A DNA stretch of 64,000 nt from Pseudomonas sp. CC6-YY-74 (GCF_002025205.1 NZ_CP019947.1:1681501-1745500), one strand, 5' to 3'. Counted from the first letter of the stretch, positions 1 to 8,931 are shown. Notes: generated by a model not told the origin, from the sequence alone. Made by a program: numbers and translations.

Positions 1-567
1 AATATGCCGGTAACCACGCTCGATCAACGCGCCGGTCATGGCCGCGCCGGCATCCAGTTGCGAGAAGCCGACGCAGTATTCGTCCTCGGCATCGCTCAGC
101 CCCATCATGGTGACGATCGGGCCGCGGCAACCGCCAAGAATTTCGCGCGCCGTGTCGCTGCGCTCGAAACCGGTGAGTAGCAGACCGGCCGGCTGATGCG
201 CCAGATAGGAACGGAGCAAACGCTCGTCTTCTTCGGGCCGATAGTGGCTGACCCCGATCATCATCTCGAAGCCGGCAGGCATCAGCACCCGCTGGATCGC
301 CTCGACGGTGTCGACGAATACCGAGTTGGACAGCGATGGAATCAGCACCGCCACCAGGTTCGATTTGGAGCTGGCCAACGCCCGCGCGGCTGGGTTCGCC
401 ACATAGCCGAGCTCCTTGGCCGCCTGCATGACCTGCGCGCGCAGCGCATCGGAAACCCGCTCCGGTTGCGACAAGGCGCGCGAGGCGGACATCAGCGAGC
501 AGCCAGCGGCTTTGGCCACATCGGACAGGGTGACGCGTTCGGCGGAGCGACGACGACGTGGGCTCAT
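1..567 (-). CDS. gntR: GntR-type LacI-family gluconate repressor (3' end outside window)
   Basis: Partial gene: the first 189 codons are visible and the C-terminus lies before base 1. The product starts MSPRRRRSAERVTLSDVAKA, a LacI-family N-terminal helix-turn-helix, with SRALSQPERV in the recognition region and a hinge near NPAARALASS. The start of the sugar-binding core follows (AVLIPSLSNSVF). The ATG at 565-567 is preceded by an AGGGAAG ribosome site. It is the last gene of a same-strand gluconokinase/TRAP transporter group, which fits the GntR subfamily that is relieved by gluconate or 6-phosphogluconate. The probable operator is the palindrome at 4326-4339 in front of the operon. Family assignment is firm. 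The gluconate ligand is inferred from the kinase upstream. Confidence 0.85.
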   Translation of the reverse strand, partial: MSPRRRRSAERVTLSDVAKAAGCSLMSASRALSQPERVSDALRAQVMQAAKELGYVANPAARALASSKSNLVAVLIPSLSNSVFVDTVEAIQRVLMPAGFEMMIGVSHYRPEEDERLLRSYLAHQPAGLLLTGFERSDTAREILGGCRGPIVTMMGLSDAEDEYCVGFSQLDAGAAMTGALIERGYRHI

Positions 568-682
568 GACTACTTCCCTGGAAAAGGCAGGCGATTCTAG
601 CAGCGACTAGCTGTTGTAGGGTGTGCGGGGCCGCCGAGGCCGCGCGCACCCGGCAAAGCATGCCAGATGCGCGCCGCACGGT

Positions 683-1696
683 TCAGTTTTCGGTCTTGGC
701 CAACTCGGCCTGCACCTGGTCGAACAGCGGTTGGCCGACGGTGTCGATCACCTGCTGGATCGCCGGCTTGGCCCGCTCGCGCATGCGCTGCACCTCGTCA
801 TCGCTGATCTGGTTGACCTGCATGCCGTTTTCCTTGAGTTGCGCCAGCGCCTTGGCCGCTTCTGCGCGGGTGTCCTGACGCTCGAAGCCGCGAGCCTTGA
901 TCGCCGCGTCCATGATGATGCCCTGCTCGGTCTGCGACAGGCCATCCCACCAGCGCTTGGACGCCGTGACGATCCACGGGCTGTAGACGTGGTTGGTCAC
1001 GGTCAGGTACTTCTGCACCTCGAAGAACTTCGACGAGAGGATGGTGTTGAAGGGGTTTTCCTGACCATCCACCGCCTTGGTCTCCAGCGCGGTGAACAGC
1101 TCGGAGAACGGCAACGGCACGGCGTTGGCGCCCATCAGGTTGAAGGTCTCGAGGAACACCGGATTAGGCATCACGCGCAGCTTGATCCCGGAGAAATCCT
1201 CCAGTTTGGTGATCGGCCGGGTGTTGTTGGTCATATTGCGAAAGCCGTTCTCCCAGTAGACCAGGCCGACCAGGCCCTTCTCTTCCAGCTTGTCCATCAC
1301 CTGGCGTCCGACCGGGCCGTCCAGCACTGCATCGGCCTGCTGCTCGCGGGTGAACAGGAACGGCGTATCCCACACCGCCATTTCCTTGGTGATGCCGACC
1401 AGGGTGGCGGTGGAACCAACCATCATTTCCTGGGCGCCGCCGATCAGCGCGCTTTGCATCTGGTCGTCCGAACCCAGGCTGGCCGCGGCGTAGGTGCGCA
1501 TCTTCAATTTGCCTGCGGAGGCCTTGCCGACTTCCTCGGCGAACAGCTTGGCCGCCCGGCCCTGGTTGCTCTGTTCGTTGAGGCCGTAGCCGAAGCGAAT
1601 CATTCGCGAGCGGACTTCATCGGCCTGCGCGGTCAGCGTGGCCAGCGGGCTCAACAGCATGGCCGCAGCCAGAACGGTGATCAGTGGACGTTTCAT
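683..1696 (-). CDS. dctP: TRAP transporter substrate-binding protein DctP
   Basis: Periplasmic solute receptor of a tripartite ATP-independent (TRAP) transporter, 337 residues, a normal length for the DctP family. The N-terminus MKRPLITVLAAAMLLSPLA is a Sec signal peptide ending near AQADE. Family features include IRFGYGLNEQSNQG at the start of the mature chain, the central TRPITKLEDFSGIKLRVM and the LPFSELFTALETKAVDGQEN segment that holds the ligand-carboxylate arginine and helix. I start at 1696 rather than at the longer in-frame ATG at 1747, because the signal peptide begins here and an AGAGG site stands about 10 bases upstream. It follows dctM and the gluconokinase-DctQ fusion on the same strand, so gluconate or a related sugar acid is the likely cargo. 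Confidence 0.9.
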   Translation of the reverse strand: MKRPLITVLAAAMLLSPLATLTAQADEVRSRMIRFGYGLNEQSNQGRAAKLFAEEVGKASAGKLKMRTYAAASLGSDDQMQSALIGGAQEMMVGSTATLVGITKEMAVWDTPFLFTREQQADAVLDGPVGRQVMDKLEEKGLVGLVYWENGFRNMTNNTRPITKLEDFSGIKLRVMPNPVFLETFNLMGANAVPLPFSELFTALETKAVDGQENPFNTILSSKFFEVQKYLTVTNHVYSPWIVTASKRWWDGLSQTEQGIIMDAAIKARGFERQDTRAEAAKALAQLKENGMQVNQISDDEVQRMRERAKPAIQQVIDTVGQPLFDQVQAELAKTEN

Positions 1697-1760
1697 CAGC
1701 AAGTGCCTCTTATTGTTGTGAGAAGTAAAACGGCTATTTTTCTGCAACCTACTACGCGAT

Positions 1761-1782
1761 GCCCGCCGGCTTGCCAGCGGGC
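1761..1782 (-). other. Intergenic hairpin between dctM and dctP
   Basis: Inverted repeat GCCCGC (1761-1766) / GCGGGC (1777-1782) in the 102-base gap between the dctM stop and the dctP start. No T-run follows it on the minus strand. A hairpin just before a binding-protein gene commonly stabilises that part of a polycistronic message, since the binding protein is needed in excess. Function is inferred. Confidence 0.4.
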
Positions 1783-1798
1783 GTGGAAAACCACGGCG

Positions 1799-3076
1799 TC
1801 AGCGCAACCATGCCAGCGGCACCGTGACGATGGCCGGGAAGGCGATCAGCAGCGCGACTATGCCCAGGTAAATCAGGAAGAACGGCATCACCCCGCGCAC
1901 CAGGATTTCCATGCGCAGCCGACCGATACCGCCGACCACGTTGAGCACGGTGCCCACCGGCGGGGTGATCAAGCCGATGGAGCCGATCAGCACGAACATC
2001 ACGCCGAAGTACACCGGATCGATACCGGCCTTGACCGCGATGGGGGCCAATACCGGTGCCAGAATCAGGATGGTCGGGGTCAGGTCGAGGACCATGCCGA
2101 CCGCGACCATCAACAGCATGATCGCCACCATCAGCAGATGCGGATGGTTGAGCAGCGGCCCGAGCATGACGCCGATTTCCTCGGGCAACTGGGCCAGGGT
2201 CACCATATAGGCCGACACCGTGGCCGCCGCGCAGAGGAACATCACCGAGGCGGTGGTGCGACTGGCACGGGTCATGGTTTCACTCAGCGCCGCCCAGCTC
2301 AGCTCGCGATAGAGCAGCGTCGACACCGCCAGGGCGTAGACCGCCGCCACCACCGCCGCTTCAGTCGGGGTGAAGATGCCAAAGCGCAGGCCGCCGACAA
2401 TGATTACCGGCAGCATCAGCGCGGCGGCGCCGTCCACCAGTGCGTGGCGGCGTTCGGCCTTGCTCGCCTTGGGCGGAGTCGGCTCGGTGAAACCGCGGGC
2501 GATCAGGGTCCAGGCGAAGATCAGACCACCGCCCATGATCAGGCCCGGCACCAGGCCGGCCATAAACAGCTGACTGATCGAGGTATTGGTCACCACGCCG
2601 TAGATCACGAAGGGCATTGACGGCGGAATGATCGGCGCGATGATGCCGCCAGCGGCGACCAACCCTGCCGAGGAGTGCAGCGGATAACCACGCTGACGCA
2701 TCATCGGCAGCAACAGGGTCGCCAACGCCGCAGTATCGGCCAGGGCCGAGCCGGACATACTGGCCAGCAATACGGACGCGGCGATCGCCACATAGCCCAG
2801 GCCGCCACGCAGGTGGCCGAAGTAGGCCTGGGCCATGTTGATGATGCGCCGGGAAATACCGCCGGCATTCATCAGCTCGCCGGCCAGGATAAAGAAGGGT
2901 ACGGCCAGCAGCGGAAAACTATCGGCCCCGGCGAGCAGGTTCTGCGCCAGCAATTGCACGTCCCAGAACTGCAAGTACCACATCAGTACCGCGCCGGTAA
3001 GAATCAAGGCGAAGGCAATGGGCATGCCGAAGGACATGAAACCCAGGAGTGAAGCAAGGAAGACAGCGACGGTCAT
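1799..3076 (-). CDS. dctM: TRAP transporter large permease DctM
   Basis: Large membrane subunit of the TRAP transporter, 425 residues, the usual DctM length. It is almost entirely hydrophobic, with roughly a dozen predicted helices. Family signatures include FILAGELMNAGGISRRIINMA near residue 65, the AAGGIIAPIIPPSMPFVIYG segment near residue 145 and the C-terminal GLITPPVGTVLNVV. It carries the sodium- or proton-driven uptake of the ligand delivered by DctP. It lies between dctP and the gntK-dctQ fusion and completes a three-part transporter whose small subunit exists only as the fusion partner of the kinase. Confidence 0.92.
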   Translation of the reverse strand: MTVAVFLASLLGFMSFGMPIAFALILTGAVLMWYLQFWDVQLLAQNLLAGADSFPLLAVPFFILAGELMNAGGISRRIINMAQAYFGHLRGGLGYVAIAASVLLASMSGSALADTAALATLLLPMMRQRGYPLHSSAGLVAAGGIIAPIIPPSMPFVIYGVVTNTSISQLFMAGLVPGLIMGGGLIFAWTLIARGFTEPTPPKASKAERRHALVDGAAALMLPVIIVGGLRFGIFTPTEAAVVAAVYALAVSTLLYRELSWAALSETMTRASRTTASVMFLCAAATVSAYMVTLAQLPEEIGVMLGPLLNHPHLLMVAIMLLMVAVGMVLDLTPTILILAPVLAPIAVKAGIDPVYFGVMFVLIGSIGLITPPVGTVLNVVGGIGRLRMEILVRGVMPFFLIYLGIVALLIAFPAIVTVPLAWLR

Positions 3077-3139
3077 CAGCGGGTCCTCGGTGGGCAGTGC
3101 CCGATCTTGTTATCTAATGAATGCAACGCGAAAAACCGC

Positions 3140-4276
3140 TCAATCAGCCGTGACATTGGCCAGCGCCGCAGCCTGCTCGGCCGGTCGGCGCCAGACGTTG
3201 ACCAGTTGCACCAGCGCCAACAGCGCCAGCACCGCCATGCTGGCCAAAACCGGCACCATCGCCAGCACCACCGGGTAGCCGACCACCGTGCTGTGATTGC
3301 CCCAGCCGTACTGCACCTGACTCCAGGCGCCCATGGCCGAGAGCAGACTGGCGCCGATCACCAGCAGCCAGCTGAGCGAGTCAACCAGGCGGCGAATGGC
3401 GTTGGGGAAACGGTCGCGAATCATGCGGAAGGTCATCAGTTCGCCGCGGCGCATGCTCGAGGCCACACCGACGAACACCAGCCAGACGAAAGCCAGGCGC
3501 GACAGTTCCTCGACACCGGCCCAGCCAGTGCCGAAGGCATAGCGCAGCACTACGTTGATGAATACGGCGGCCACCATAAAGGCCATCAGTGCAGCCATCA
3601 GGCCGTCGGTGAGGCGGTCGAACAACTGCGCCAAGCCGCCGCCGTAGATAGGTTCGGCCGTTAGTTGCGGCGCATGGTTAGCGCTATCAAACGGCTGCGA
3701 AGAAAGATCCACTTGCGCCTCGATCTCCTCACCCGTGGCGTCACGGCGTACCCAGGCACACACCTGCGCAACCACTTCGGCGCGGCTCTGCGCGGCGCTG
3801 ACGCTGAATACATGGGCTTCGTCGAGGGGCGACTCAAGGGTACTGAATTGACTGTCGACCAGCGAGATTGGCATGAAATGCCCGGGGCGGGCACCAACCC
3901 GCTGCAAGGCGGTGGTCCGATCAATATCCAGGTGGGCGAACTGCAAACCCGGCACGGCGGCGCGCAGGCGCTCGCGGTAGATGCGTTTGAGCGCCGAACA
4001 GGCGAGCACAAAGCCTTCACCCTTAGCCTGCGCGGCCTGCATCTCGGCGCTCAACGCATCCAGCCAGTGAATGCGATCGTCATCGGTGAGCGCAGTACCG
4101 GCGCGCATCAGCTCGACGTTGGCCTCGGGATGGAAATGATCGGCTTCGATATGCCGCCAGGTCAGCTCGCTGGCCACGGCCTGGCTGATTTCGCTTTTGC
4201 CGGAGCCACTCACACCCATGACCACCAGGGTGCGGCGTGCCGGATTAACGGCGGTGGCAGGATTGACTGTCTGCAT
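3140..4276 (-). CDS. Gluconokinase fused to TRAP small permease DctQ
   Basis: A two-domain protein of 378 residues. Residues 15 to about 180 are a GntK-type gluconokinase, with P-loop GVSGSGKS at 21-28, the substrate segment RHIEADHFHPEANVELM, and CSALKRIYRERLR. It would phosphorylate gluconate to 6-phosphogluconate. After a linker of about 25 residues, residues 205-378 are a DctQ small TRAP subunit with four membrane segments and the family motif near VFINVVLRYAFGTGWAGVEELSRL. The frame is continuous and there is no second start with a good ribosome site at the junction, so a real fusion is likely. It would place the kinase on the cytoplasmic face of the transporter that delivers its substrate. 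It is first in the operon, 63 bases before dctM. Confidence 0.88.
   Translation of the reverse strand: MQTVNPATAVNPARRTLVVMGVSGSGKSEISQAVASELTWRHIEADHFHPEANVELMRAGTALTDDDRIHWLDALSAEMQAAQAKGEGFVLACSALKRIYRERLRAAVPGLQFAHLDIDRTTALQRVGARPGHFMPISLVDSQFSTLESPLDEAHVFSVSAAQSRAEVVAQVCAWVRRDATGEEIEAQVDLSSQPFDSANHAPQLTAEPIYGGGLAQLFDRLTDGLMAALMAFMVAAVFINVVLRYAFGTGWAGVEELSRLAFVWLVFVGVASSMRRGELMTFRMIRDRFPNAIRRLVDSLSWLLVIGASLLSAMGAWSQVQYGWGNHSTVVGYPVVLAMVPVLASMAVLALLALVQLVNVWRRPAEQAAALANVTAD
3677..3688. promoter_or_regulatory. Possible auxiliary GntR operator inside gntK-dctQ
   Basis: GTTAGCGCTATC differs at one base from the perfect palindrome GTTAGCGCTAAC located upstream of the operon. It lies in the linker-coding part of the kinase-DctQ fusion, 650 bases downstream of the main site. 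LacI-family repressors often use a second, internal operator for looping. Chance occurrence is not excluded. Confidence 0.4.
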
Positions 4277-4325
4277 GGGTTCTCCAGGGCGCCATCGGCG
4301 TGGGGCCGCTCATTGCTTGAACCGA

Positions 4326-4339
4326 TGTTAGCGCTAACC
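4326..4339. promoter_or_regulatory. Candidate GntR operator upstream of the gluconate operon
   Basis: TGTTAGCGCTAACC contains a perfect 12-base palindrome GTTAGCGCTAAC with the central CG step typical of LacI-family sites. It ends 50 bases before the start codon at 4276. The gene for a LacI-type repressor is the last gene of the same group. The 274-base gap 4277-4550 also holds the outward-facing promoter of the toxin-antitoxin pair, for which no clear box was picked out. Confidence 0.6.
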
Positions 4340-4550
4340 AAAGTGTTCGACAAGCCTCGTTCAAAACAATTATTGAAAAGCTGCCGAGCGGCACTGACAC
4401 ACCATATAGGTTCATCAAAAACGGCTGCGGCTTATCGCCCAGGACTCGGCCAGGCTGGACTCAGGTGCGCTGCGGGTATTTGACGAGGCGTTGCCACGAC
4501 TCCACATGAAGACTAGTATTGAAAATAAGTCTACAAATGGAGAAGCCAGC

Positions 4551-4955
4551 ATGACTGCTACCGCGCAACGCAACGCTCCAGCCCTCGACCTCGAATCGAC
4601 CAAGGCGGGTCAGGTCGCCCTGAAATTCTTCTTCAACCTGATGAACAAGTGGCAGTGCTCGGTCGAGGAGCAGATGGTCCTGTTGGGCTCGATTGGCCGC
4701 AGCACCCTGTACAAATACCGGCAACTGCCGGAAGTGCGCCTGCCCCGCGACACCATGGAGCGAGTCTCCTACCTGATGGGCATTCACAAGTCGCTGCGCA
4801 TCCTGTTCGGCGACAAACCCTCGACCTATGAATGGGTGAGAAAAGCCAACAGTGAGGCGCCGTTCAACGGCAACAGCGCGCTCGAGCTGATGCTCGCCGG
4901 CGGCGTGGTCGACCTCGCCGACGTGCGCCGCTACCTCGACGGGGTCAGGGGTTGA
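4551..4955 (+). CDS. Xre/MbcA/ParS-type antitoxin (DUF2384)
   Basis: Antitoxin of a Xre-RES type II toxin-antitoxin module, 134 residues. The N-terminal two thirds are a helical Xre-like DNA-binding domain (VALKFFFNLMNKWQCSVEEQ, then GRSTLYKYRQLPEVRLPRDTMERVSYLMGI). The C-terminus is the DUF2384 toxin-binding domain, including RILFGDKPSTYEWVRKANS, PFNGNSALELMLAGG and the terminal DVRRYLDGVRG. The ATG at 4551 has GGAG about nine bases upstream and is preferred to an in-frame start at 4491. Its stop overlaps the toxin start by four bases, so the two are translated together. Such antitoxins usually repress their own promoter. Confidence 0.9.
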   Translation: MTATAQRNAPALDLESTKAGQVALKFFFNLMNKWQCSVEEQMVLLGSIGRSTLYKYRQLPEVRLPRDTMERVSYLMGIHKSLRILFGDKPSTYEWVRKANSEAPFNGNSALELMLAGGVVDLADVRRYLDGVRG

Positions 4956-5626
4956 AGCAGACCCTGCCCGCCTGGCCGCGGGCCTATCGCCTGGTCTCCA
5001 GCGCCTTTCCACCAATCTCGGTGTTCGAAGATGTGCTGGATGCCGCCGACCTCGAACAGGCTTTCCTGATCGAGGGCCTGACCAACGACCGCCTGCGCGA
5101 AGAAGCCGGCCTGCTCGCCCATGTGGAGCCAGCAGACCGGGTCAGCGGCCCCGGTTCGTCGCCGCTGATGGCCGCCTTCACCCATATCGGCGCGGTCAGC
5201 CGCTTCACCGCCGGCCAGTATGGCGTCTACTACTGTGGCGACAGCCTGCACACCGCGGTGGCGGAAACCCGCTACCACCGCGAGCGTTTCCTGCGCGCGA
5301 CCCATGAACCCAGCCTGGAACTGACCCTGCGTGCCTACGTCTGCCGGGTGGTCAAAGCGCTGGATGACATTCGCCAGGGTCACGAACACCTGCACAACCC
5401 GGACCCGGCCGCCTACCCGATCGCCCAGCGTTTCGCCGCTGAGCAGCGCAAGCTGGGTTCCTGGGGCCTGCTTTACCGCAGCGTGCGCCACCCTGAAGGT
5501 GAATGCGCCGCCCTGTTCCGCCCGCCGGCGGCGAGCATTCCGCACCAGGGCGTGCATCTGCGTTACGTCTGGGATGGCAAGCTGCAGCGGATTAGCGACG
5601 TCTTCACCCTTAAAACCATCGCCTGA
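4952..5626 (+). CDS. RES-domain toxin (NAD+-degrading)
   Basis: Toxin of the pair, 224 residues. The RES domain takes its name from conserved Arg, Glu and Ser. Here they fit the R of FTAGQYGVYYCG's upstream segment, the E of SLHTAVAETRYHRERF, and the S of LGSWGLLYRSVRHPEGECAALFRP. Characterised relatives (MbcT, Pseudomonas Res) deplete cellular NAD+ by phosphorolysis or hydrolysis. The start is a TTG at 4952 that shares TTGA with the antitoxin stop, which gives strict coupling and probably a low toxin dose. No later in-frame ATG gives a full domain. Confidence in the family is high. The exact reaction is by analogy. Confidence 0.88.
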   Translation: MKQTLPAWPRAYRLVSSAFPPISVFEDVLDAADLEQAFLIEGLTNDRLREEAGLLAHVEPADRVSGPGSSPLMAAFTHIGAVSRFTAGQYGVYYCGDSLHTAVAETRYHRERFLRATHEPSLELTLRAYVCRVVKALDDIRQGHEHLHNPDPAAYPIAQRFAAEQRKLGSWGLLYRSVRHPEGECAALFRPPAASIPHQGVHLRYVWDGKLQRISDVFTLKTIA

Positions 5627-5694
5627 ATGTGCAGTCCACTCACATGCCCTGCGCAGCTGTCTGCCTGCTACCGCCACTCGACCGGATCTCACCC

Positions 5695-6342
5695 ATGATC
5701 AAGAAAAGCGCCAACGCCCTCCTCGCTACCTGGCTAACCGGCTTGATCGTCTTGCTGCCGCTGGCCTTGAGCCTGACGCTGCTGTCCTGGATAGTCAGTT
5801 TGTTGAACCGGGCAATCGGGCCGTCCAGCTATATCGGCCAGGTGTTTTCCAGCATGGGCCAGCCATACGCCAGCAACACCTACCTGGCGTACACCCTGGG
5901 TACTGCGGCACTGCTGATGGGCATCTATGCCCTGGGCCTGGGCGTACAACTCGGGCTACGCCGCCCGCTGCAATGGTTGACCAACCTGACCCTGCGGCGT
6001 ATTCCGTTGTTCGGCAAGCTGTACAACCTGGCGGACCGCTTCGTCGACCTGCTGGAGAAAAAGGAAGGGGCCGACATCAACGCCATGAGCCCCGTCTGGT
6101 GCCTGTTCGGTGGCGATGGGGTCGCCGTGCTGGCGCTGATGCCCAACCCACAACCCATTGATATCGATGGCCGCAGCTATTACGCCGTCCTGGTGCCCAC
6201 CGCGCCCATCCCCATCGGCGGTGGCCTGCTCTATGTGCCGGTGGAATGGGTCAAGCCAGCCAATATCGGCGTCGACGCCTTCACCAGTATCTATCTGTCC
6301 ATGGGTATCAACCCGCCGCCGCAGAGCCCGCGCAAAGCCTAG
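5695..6342 (+). CDS. DUF502 family membrane protein
   Basis: A 215-residue protein with two N-terminal membrane segments, around residues 10-35 and 60-85 (LLATWLTGLIVLLPLALSL and YLAYTLGTAALLMGIYALG). A soluble domain follows, containing RRIPLFGKLYNLADRFVDLL and the late motifs YYAVLVPTAPIPIGGGLLYVPVEWV. This layout is that of the DUF502 family, which has no agreed biochemical function in bacteria. The start at 5695 precedes the basic MIKKSANALL and is preferred to the longer frame from 5629. It lies 68 bases after the toxin gene and ends convergent to the acyl-CoA dehydrogenase gene. A link with the toxin-antitoxin pair is not evident. Confidence 0.8.
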   Translation: MIKKSANALLATWLTGLIVLLPLALSLTLLSWIVSLLNRAIGPSSYIGQVFSSMGQPYASNTYLAYTLGTAALLMGIYALGLGVQLGLRRPLQWLTNLTLRRIPLFGKLYNLADRFVDLLEKKEGADINAMSPVWCLFGGDGVAVLALMPNPQPIDIDGRSYYAVLVPTAPIPIGGGLLYVPVEWVKPANIGVDAFTSIYLSMGINPPPQSPRKA

Positions 6343-6400
6343 CGAGCAGCCCCGTGCGACGCATTGGCGCACGAGGCGACCTGACAGGCGATACAGCCCG

Positions 6401-7528
6401 CTAGAGACTGCGCGCGATCACCAACCGCTGCACGTCGCTGGTGCCTTCGTAGATCTGGCACACGCGCACGTCGCGGTAGATGCGCTCCAGCGGGAAGTCC
6501 TTGAGGTAGCCGTAGCCGCCGAGGGTCTGCAGCGCCGCCGAGCAGACCCGCTCGGCCATCTCCGAGGCGAACAGCTTGGCCATCGATGCCTCGGTCAGGC
6601 ACGGCAACCCGGCTTCGCGCAGGCTGGCAGCGTGATGGACCATCTGCCGCGCCACGGCGATCTGCGTCGCCATGTCGGCCAGGCGGAACGCCACGGCCTG
6701 GTGTTCGATGATCGGCTTGCCGAAGGTCTGCCGCTCATGGGCGTAGTCGCGCGCCGCCTCGAACGCCGCGCGGGCCATACCGACTGCCTGGGCGGCGATG
6801 CCGATGCGCCCGCCCTCCAGATTGCCCAGGGCGATGCGGTAGCCCTGACCCTCCTCGCCCAGGCGCAGGCTGGCCGGGAGGCGCAGCTCATCAAGCTGGA
6901 TCTGGCAGGTGTCCGAGGCATGCTGGCCGAGTTTTTCCTCGACCCGCACCACCGAGTAGCCGGGCGTATCGGTGGGCACGATAAAGGCACTGATGCCCTT
7001 CTTGCCGGCCGCCGGATCGGTCACGGCGAAGACAATCACCATGCCGGCGTGGCTACCTGAGGTGATGAACTGCTTGCTGCCATTGAGCACATAGTGCTCA
7101 CCGTCCCGACGGGCGCGGGTGCGCAGGTCGCTGGCATCGGAACCGGCCTGGGGTTCGGTGAGGGCGAAGGCGCCGAGCATCGTGCCTTCGGCCAACGGCA
7201 TGAGGAAGCGCTGCTTCTGTTCCTCGCTGCCGTATTTCAGGATCGGCATGCAACCCACCGAGTTGTGCACGCTCATGATGGTCGAGCAGGCACCATCGCC
7301 AGCGGCGATTTCCTCCAGGGCCATGGCGTAGGCCAGGTGGCCGGTCTGCGCGCCGCCCCAGTCTTCCGGCACCAGCATGCCCATGAAACCCAACTGGCCC
7401 ATCTCGGCGATGGCCTCGGCGGGGAAACGGTGCTCGCGGTCCCACTCGGCGGCAAAGGGTTTCAGCCGCTCCTGGGCGAACTGGCGGGCCATGTCGCGGA
7501 TCTGCAGGTCTTGTTCAGAAGGAATCAT
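6401..7528 (-). CDS. Acyl-CoA dehydrogenase (probable short branched-chain, isoleucine route)
   Basis: FAD-dependent acyl-CoA dehydrogenase, 375 residues, a standard length. Visible family blocks are the N-terminal helical domain ([20 protein letters not shown]), the middle beta domain with [21 protein letters not shown], and the C-terminal [15 protein letters not shown] and [24 protein letters not shown] followed by [15 protein letters not shown]. The catalytic Glu is that of IYEGTS. GGGAGAG stands before the ATG at 7528, whereas the longer frame to 7594 would overlap the preceding thiolase gene. Its operon partners are a thiolase and an HSD10-like dehydrogenase, so the best guess is 2-methylbutyryl-CoA to tiglyl-CoA. 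Straight short-chain acyl-CoA is the alternative. Confidence 0.88.
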   Translation of the reverse strand: MIPSEQDLQIRDMARQFAQERLKPFAAEWDREHRFPAEAIAEMGQLGFMGMLVPEDWGGAQTGHLAYAMALEEIAAGDGACSTIMSVHNSVGCMPILKYGSEEQKQRFLMPLAEGTMLGAFALTEPQAGSDASDLRTRARRDGEHYVLNGSKQFITSGSHAGMVIVFAVTDPAAGKKGISAFIVPTDTPGYSVVRVEEKLGQHASDTCQIQLDELRLPASLRLGEEGQGYRIALGNLEGGRIGIAAQAVGMARAAFEAARDYAHERQTFGKPIIEHQAVAFRLADMATQIAVARQMVHHAASLREAGLPCLTEASMAKLFASEMAERVCSAALQTLGGYGYLKDFPLERIYRDVRVCQIYEGTSDVQRLVIARSL

Positions 7529-7542
7529 GGGGCTCTCCCGGT

Positions 7543-8736
7543 TCAGTTGAGCAACTCGATGGCCATGGCTGTGGCTTCGCCGCCGCCGATGCACAGCGAG
7601 GCGACGCCGCGCTTGAGGCCGTATTGCTGCAAGGCGCTGAGCAGGGTCACCAGCACCCGCGCGCCGGACGCGCCGATCGGGTGACCGAGGGCGCAGGCGC
7701 CGCCGTGCACGTTGAGCTTGTCGTGCGGGATGTCGAGGTCGCGCATGGCCGCCATCGGCACCACGGCGAAGGCCTCGTTGACCTCGAACAGGTCGACCTG
7801 GCCGATTTCCCAGCCGGTGCGCGTCATCAAGCGCTGCAGCGCGCCGACCGGCGCGCTGGCGAACAGGCCTGGCGCATGGGCGAAGGTGGCGTGCCCGCGG
7901 ATCGCCGCCAGTGGCGTCAGACCGCGCTTCTCGGCTTCGGACAAGCGCATCAGCAGCAGCGCGGCAGCGCCATCGGAGATCGAACTGGCATTGGCCGCGG
8001 TCACCGTGCCGCCCTCACGAAAGGCCGGTTTGAGGGTCGGAATCTTGTCCGGGCGGGCCTTGGGCGGTTGCTCGTCACTGTCGATCAGGCGCAGTTCGCG
8101 GCCGGACTTGGCCTCCACCGCGACTATCTCTGCGCCGAAGCGGCCCTCGGTCATGGCCTGCTGTGCGCGGGTCAGCGAGGTGATGGCGAAGGCGTCCTGC
8201 TGCTCGCGCGTAAAGCCGTAAGTCTGCGCGCAGTCCTCGGCGAAGCTGCCCATCAGCCGGCCCTTGTCGTAGGCGTCCTCGAGGCCGTCGAGGAACATGT
8301 GATCGAGCACCCGGCCATGGCCCATGCGGTAGCCGCTGCGCGCCCGCTCCAGCAGATAGGGCGCGTTGGACATGCTCTCCATGCCGCCAGCGATCACCAT
8401 TTCGGCGCTGCCGGCGAGCAGCAGGTCATGGCCGAGCATCGCCGCCTTCATCCCCGAGCCGCACATCTTGTTCACCGTCGAGCACACCGTGCCCTGGCTC
8501 AGGCCCGCGCCCAGTGCCGCCTGGCGCGCCGGCGCCTGACCCTGGCCGGCCTGCAACACGCAGCCCATGATCACCTCGTCCACCGCGTCGCAGGCCAGGC
8601 CCGCGCGCTCGAGGGTGGCGCGGATCGCCGCGGCGCCCAGTTGCGCGGCGGTGACCTCCTTGAAGTCGCCGAGGAAGCCGCCCATGGGCGTGCGTGCGGC
8701 GCTGACGATGACTACCGGATCCTGTTGCTTGCTCAT
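7543..8736 (-). CDS. Acetyl-CoA C-acyltransferase (thiolase)
   Basis: Thiolase of 397 residues. The active-site cysteine lies in [11 protein letters not shown] near residue 90, the second catalytic block is [19 protein letters not shown], and the third cysteine is in the C-terminal [16 protein letters not shown]. It cleaves a 3-ketoacyl-CoA to acetyl-CoA and a shortened acyl-CoA. In the isoleucine route this would be 2-methylacetoacetyl-CoA to acetyl-CoA and propionyl-CoA. The start at 8736 has GAGGG upstream. It is 14 bases before the dehydrogenase gene and 240 bases after the SDR gene, with a REP-like repeat in that gap. Confidence 0.9.
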   Translation of the reverse strand: MSKQQDPVVIVSAARTPMGGFLGDFKEVTAAQLGAAAIRATLERAGLACDAVDEVIMGCVLQAGQGQAPARQAALGAGLSQGTVCSTVNKMCGSGMKAAMLGHDLLLAGSAEMVIAGGMESMSNAPYLLERARSGYRMGHGRVLDHMFLDGLEDAYDKGRLMGSFAEDCAQTYGFTREQQDAFAITSLTRAQQAMTEGRFGAEIVAVEAKSGRELRLIDSDEQPPKARPDKIPTLKPAFREGGTVTAANASSISDGAAALLLMRLSEAEKRGLTPLAAIRGHATFAHAPGLFASAPVGALQRLMTRTGWEIGQVDLFEVNEAFAVVPMAAMRDLDIPHDKLNVHGGACALGHPIGASGARVLVTLLSALQQYGLKRGVASLCIGGGEATAMAIELLN

Positions 8737-8879
8737 CTTTGTTGCCCTCATCGCCGGGTTTCGCTGCGCGTTACCCGATCTGTCTATGGCCCGATAACAC
8801 TCACTATCGAGCCCTTACCATAGTTGGACCGTTTTATCTGGCCATGTGCAAAGGTTGCGCTGCCGTGGAGATAGCATTG

Positions 8880-8931
8880 TTGTGGGAGCGGATTTCTCGG
8901 CGAAATTCGCGGCTGAAGCCCCTTCCACGAA
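8880..8931. repeat. REP-like hairpin repeat
   Basis: TTGTGGGAGCGGATTTC at the left and GCGGCTGAAGCCCCTTCCAC at the right form an imperfect inverted repeat of the Pseudomonas REP type (GTGGGAG..GGC..GCGGCTGAAGCC). It occupies the 240-base gap between the SDR and thiolase genes, where it could protect or attenuate the transcript. A related element is at 54591-54667. Confidence 0.7.

Noticed and set aside
623..2620. 665-codon open frame on the plus strand
   Set aside because: It is antisense to dctP and dctM, rich in His, Arg, Gln and Gly with no domain pattern. It is a GC-rich shadow frame.
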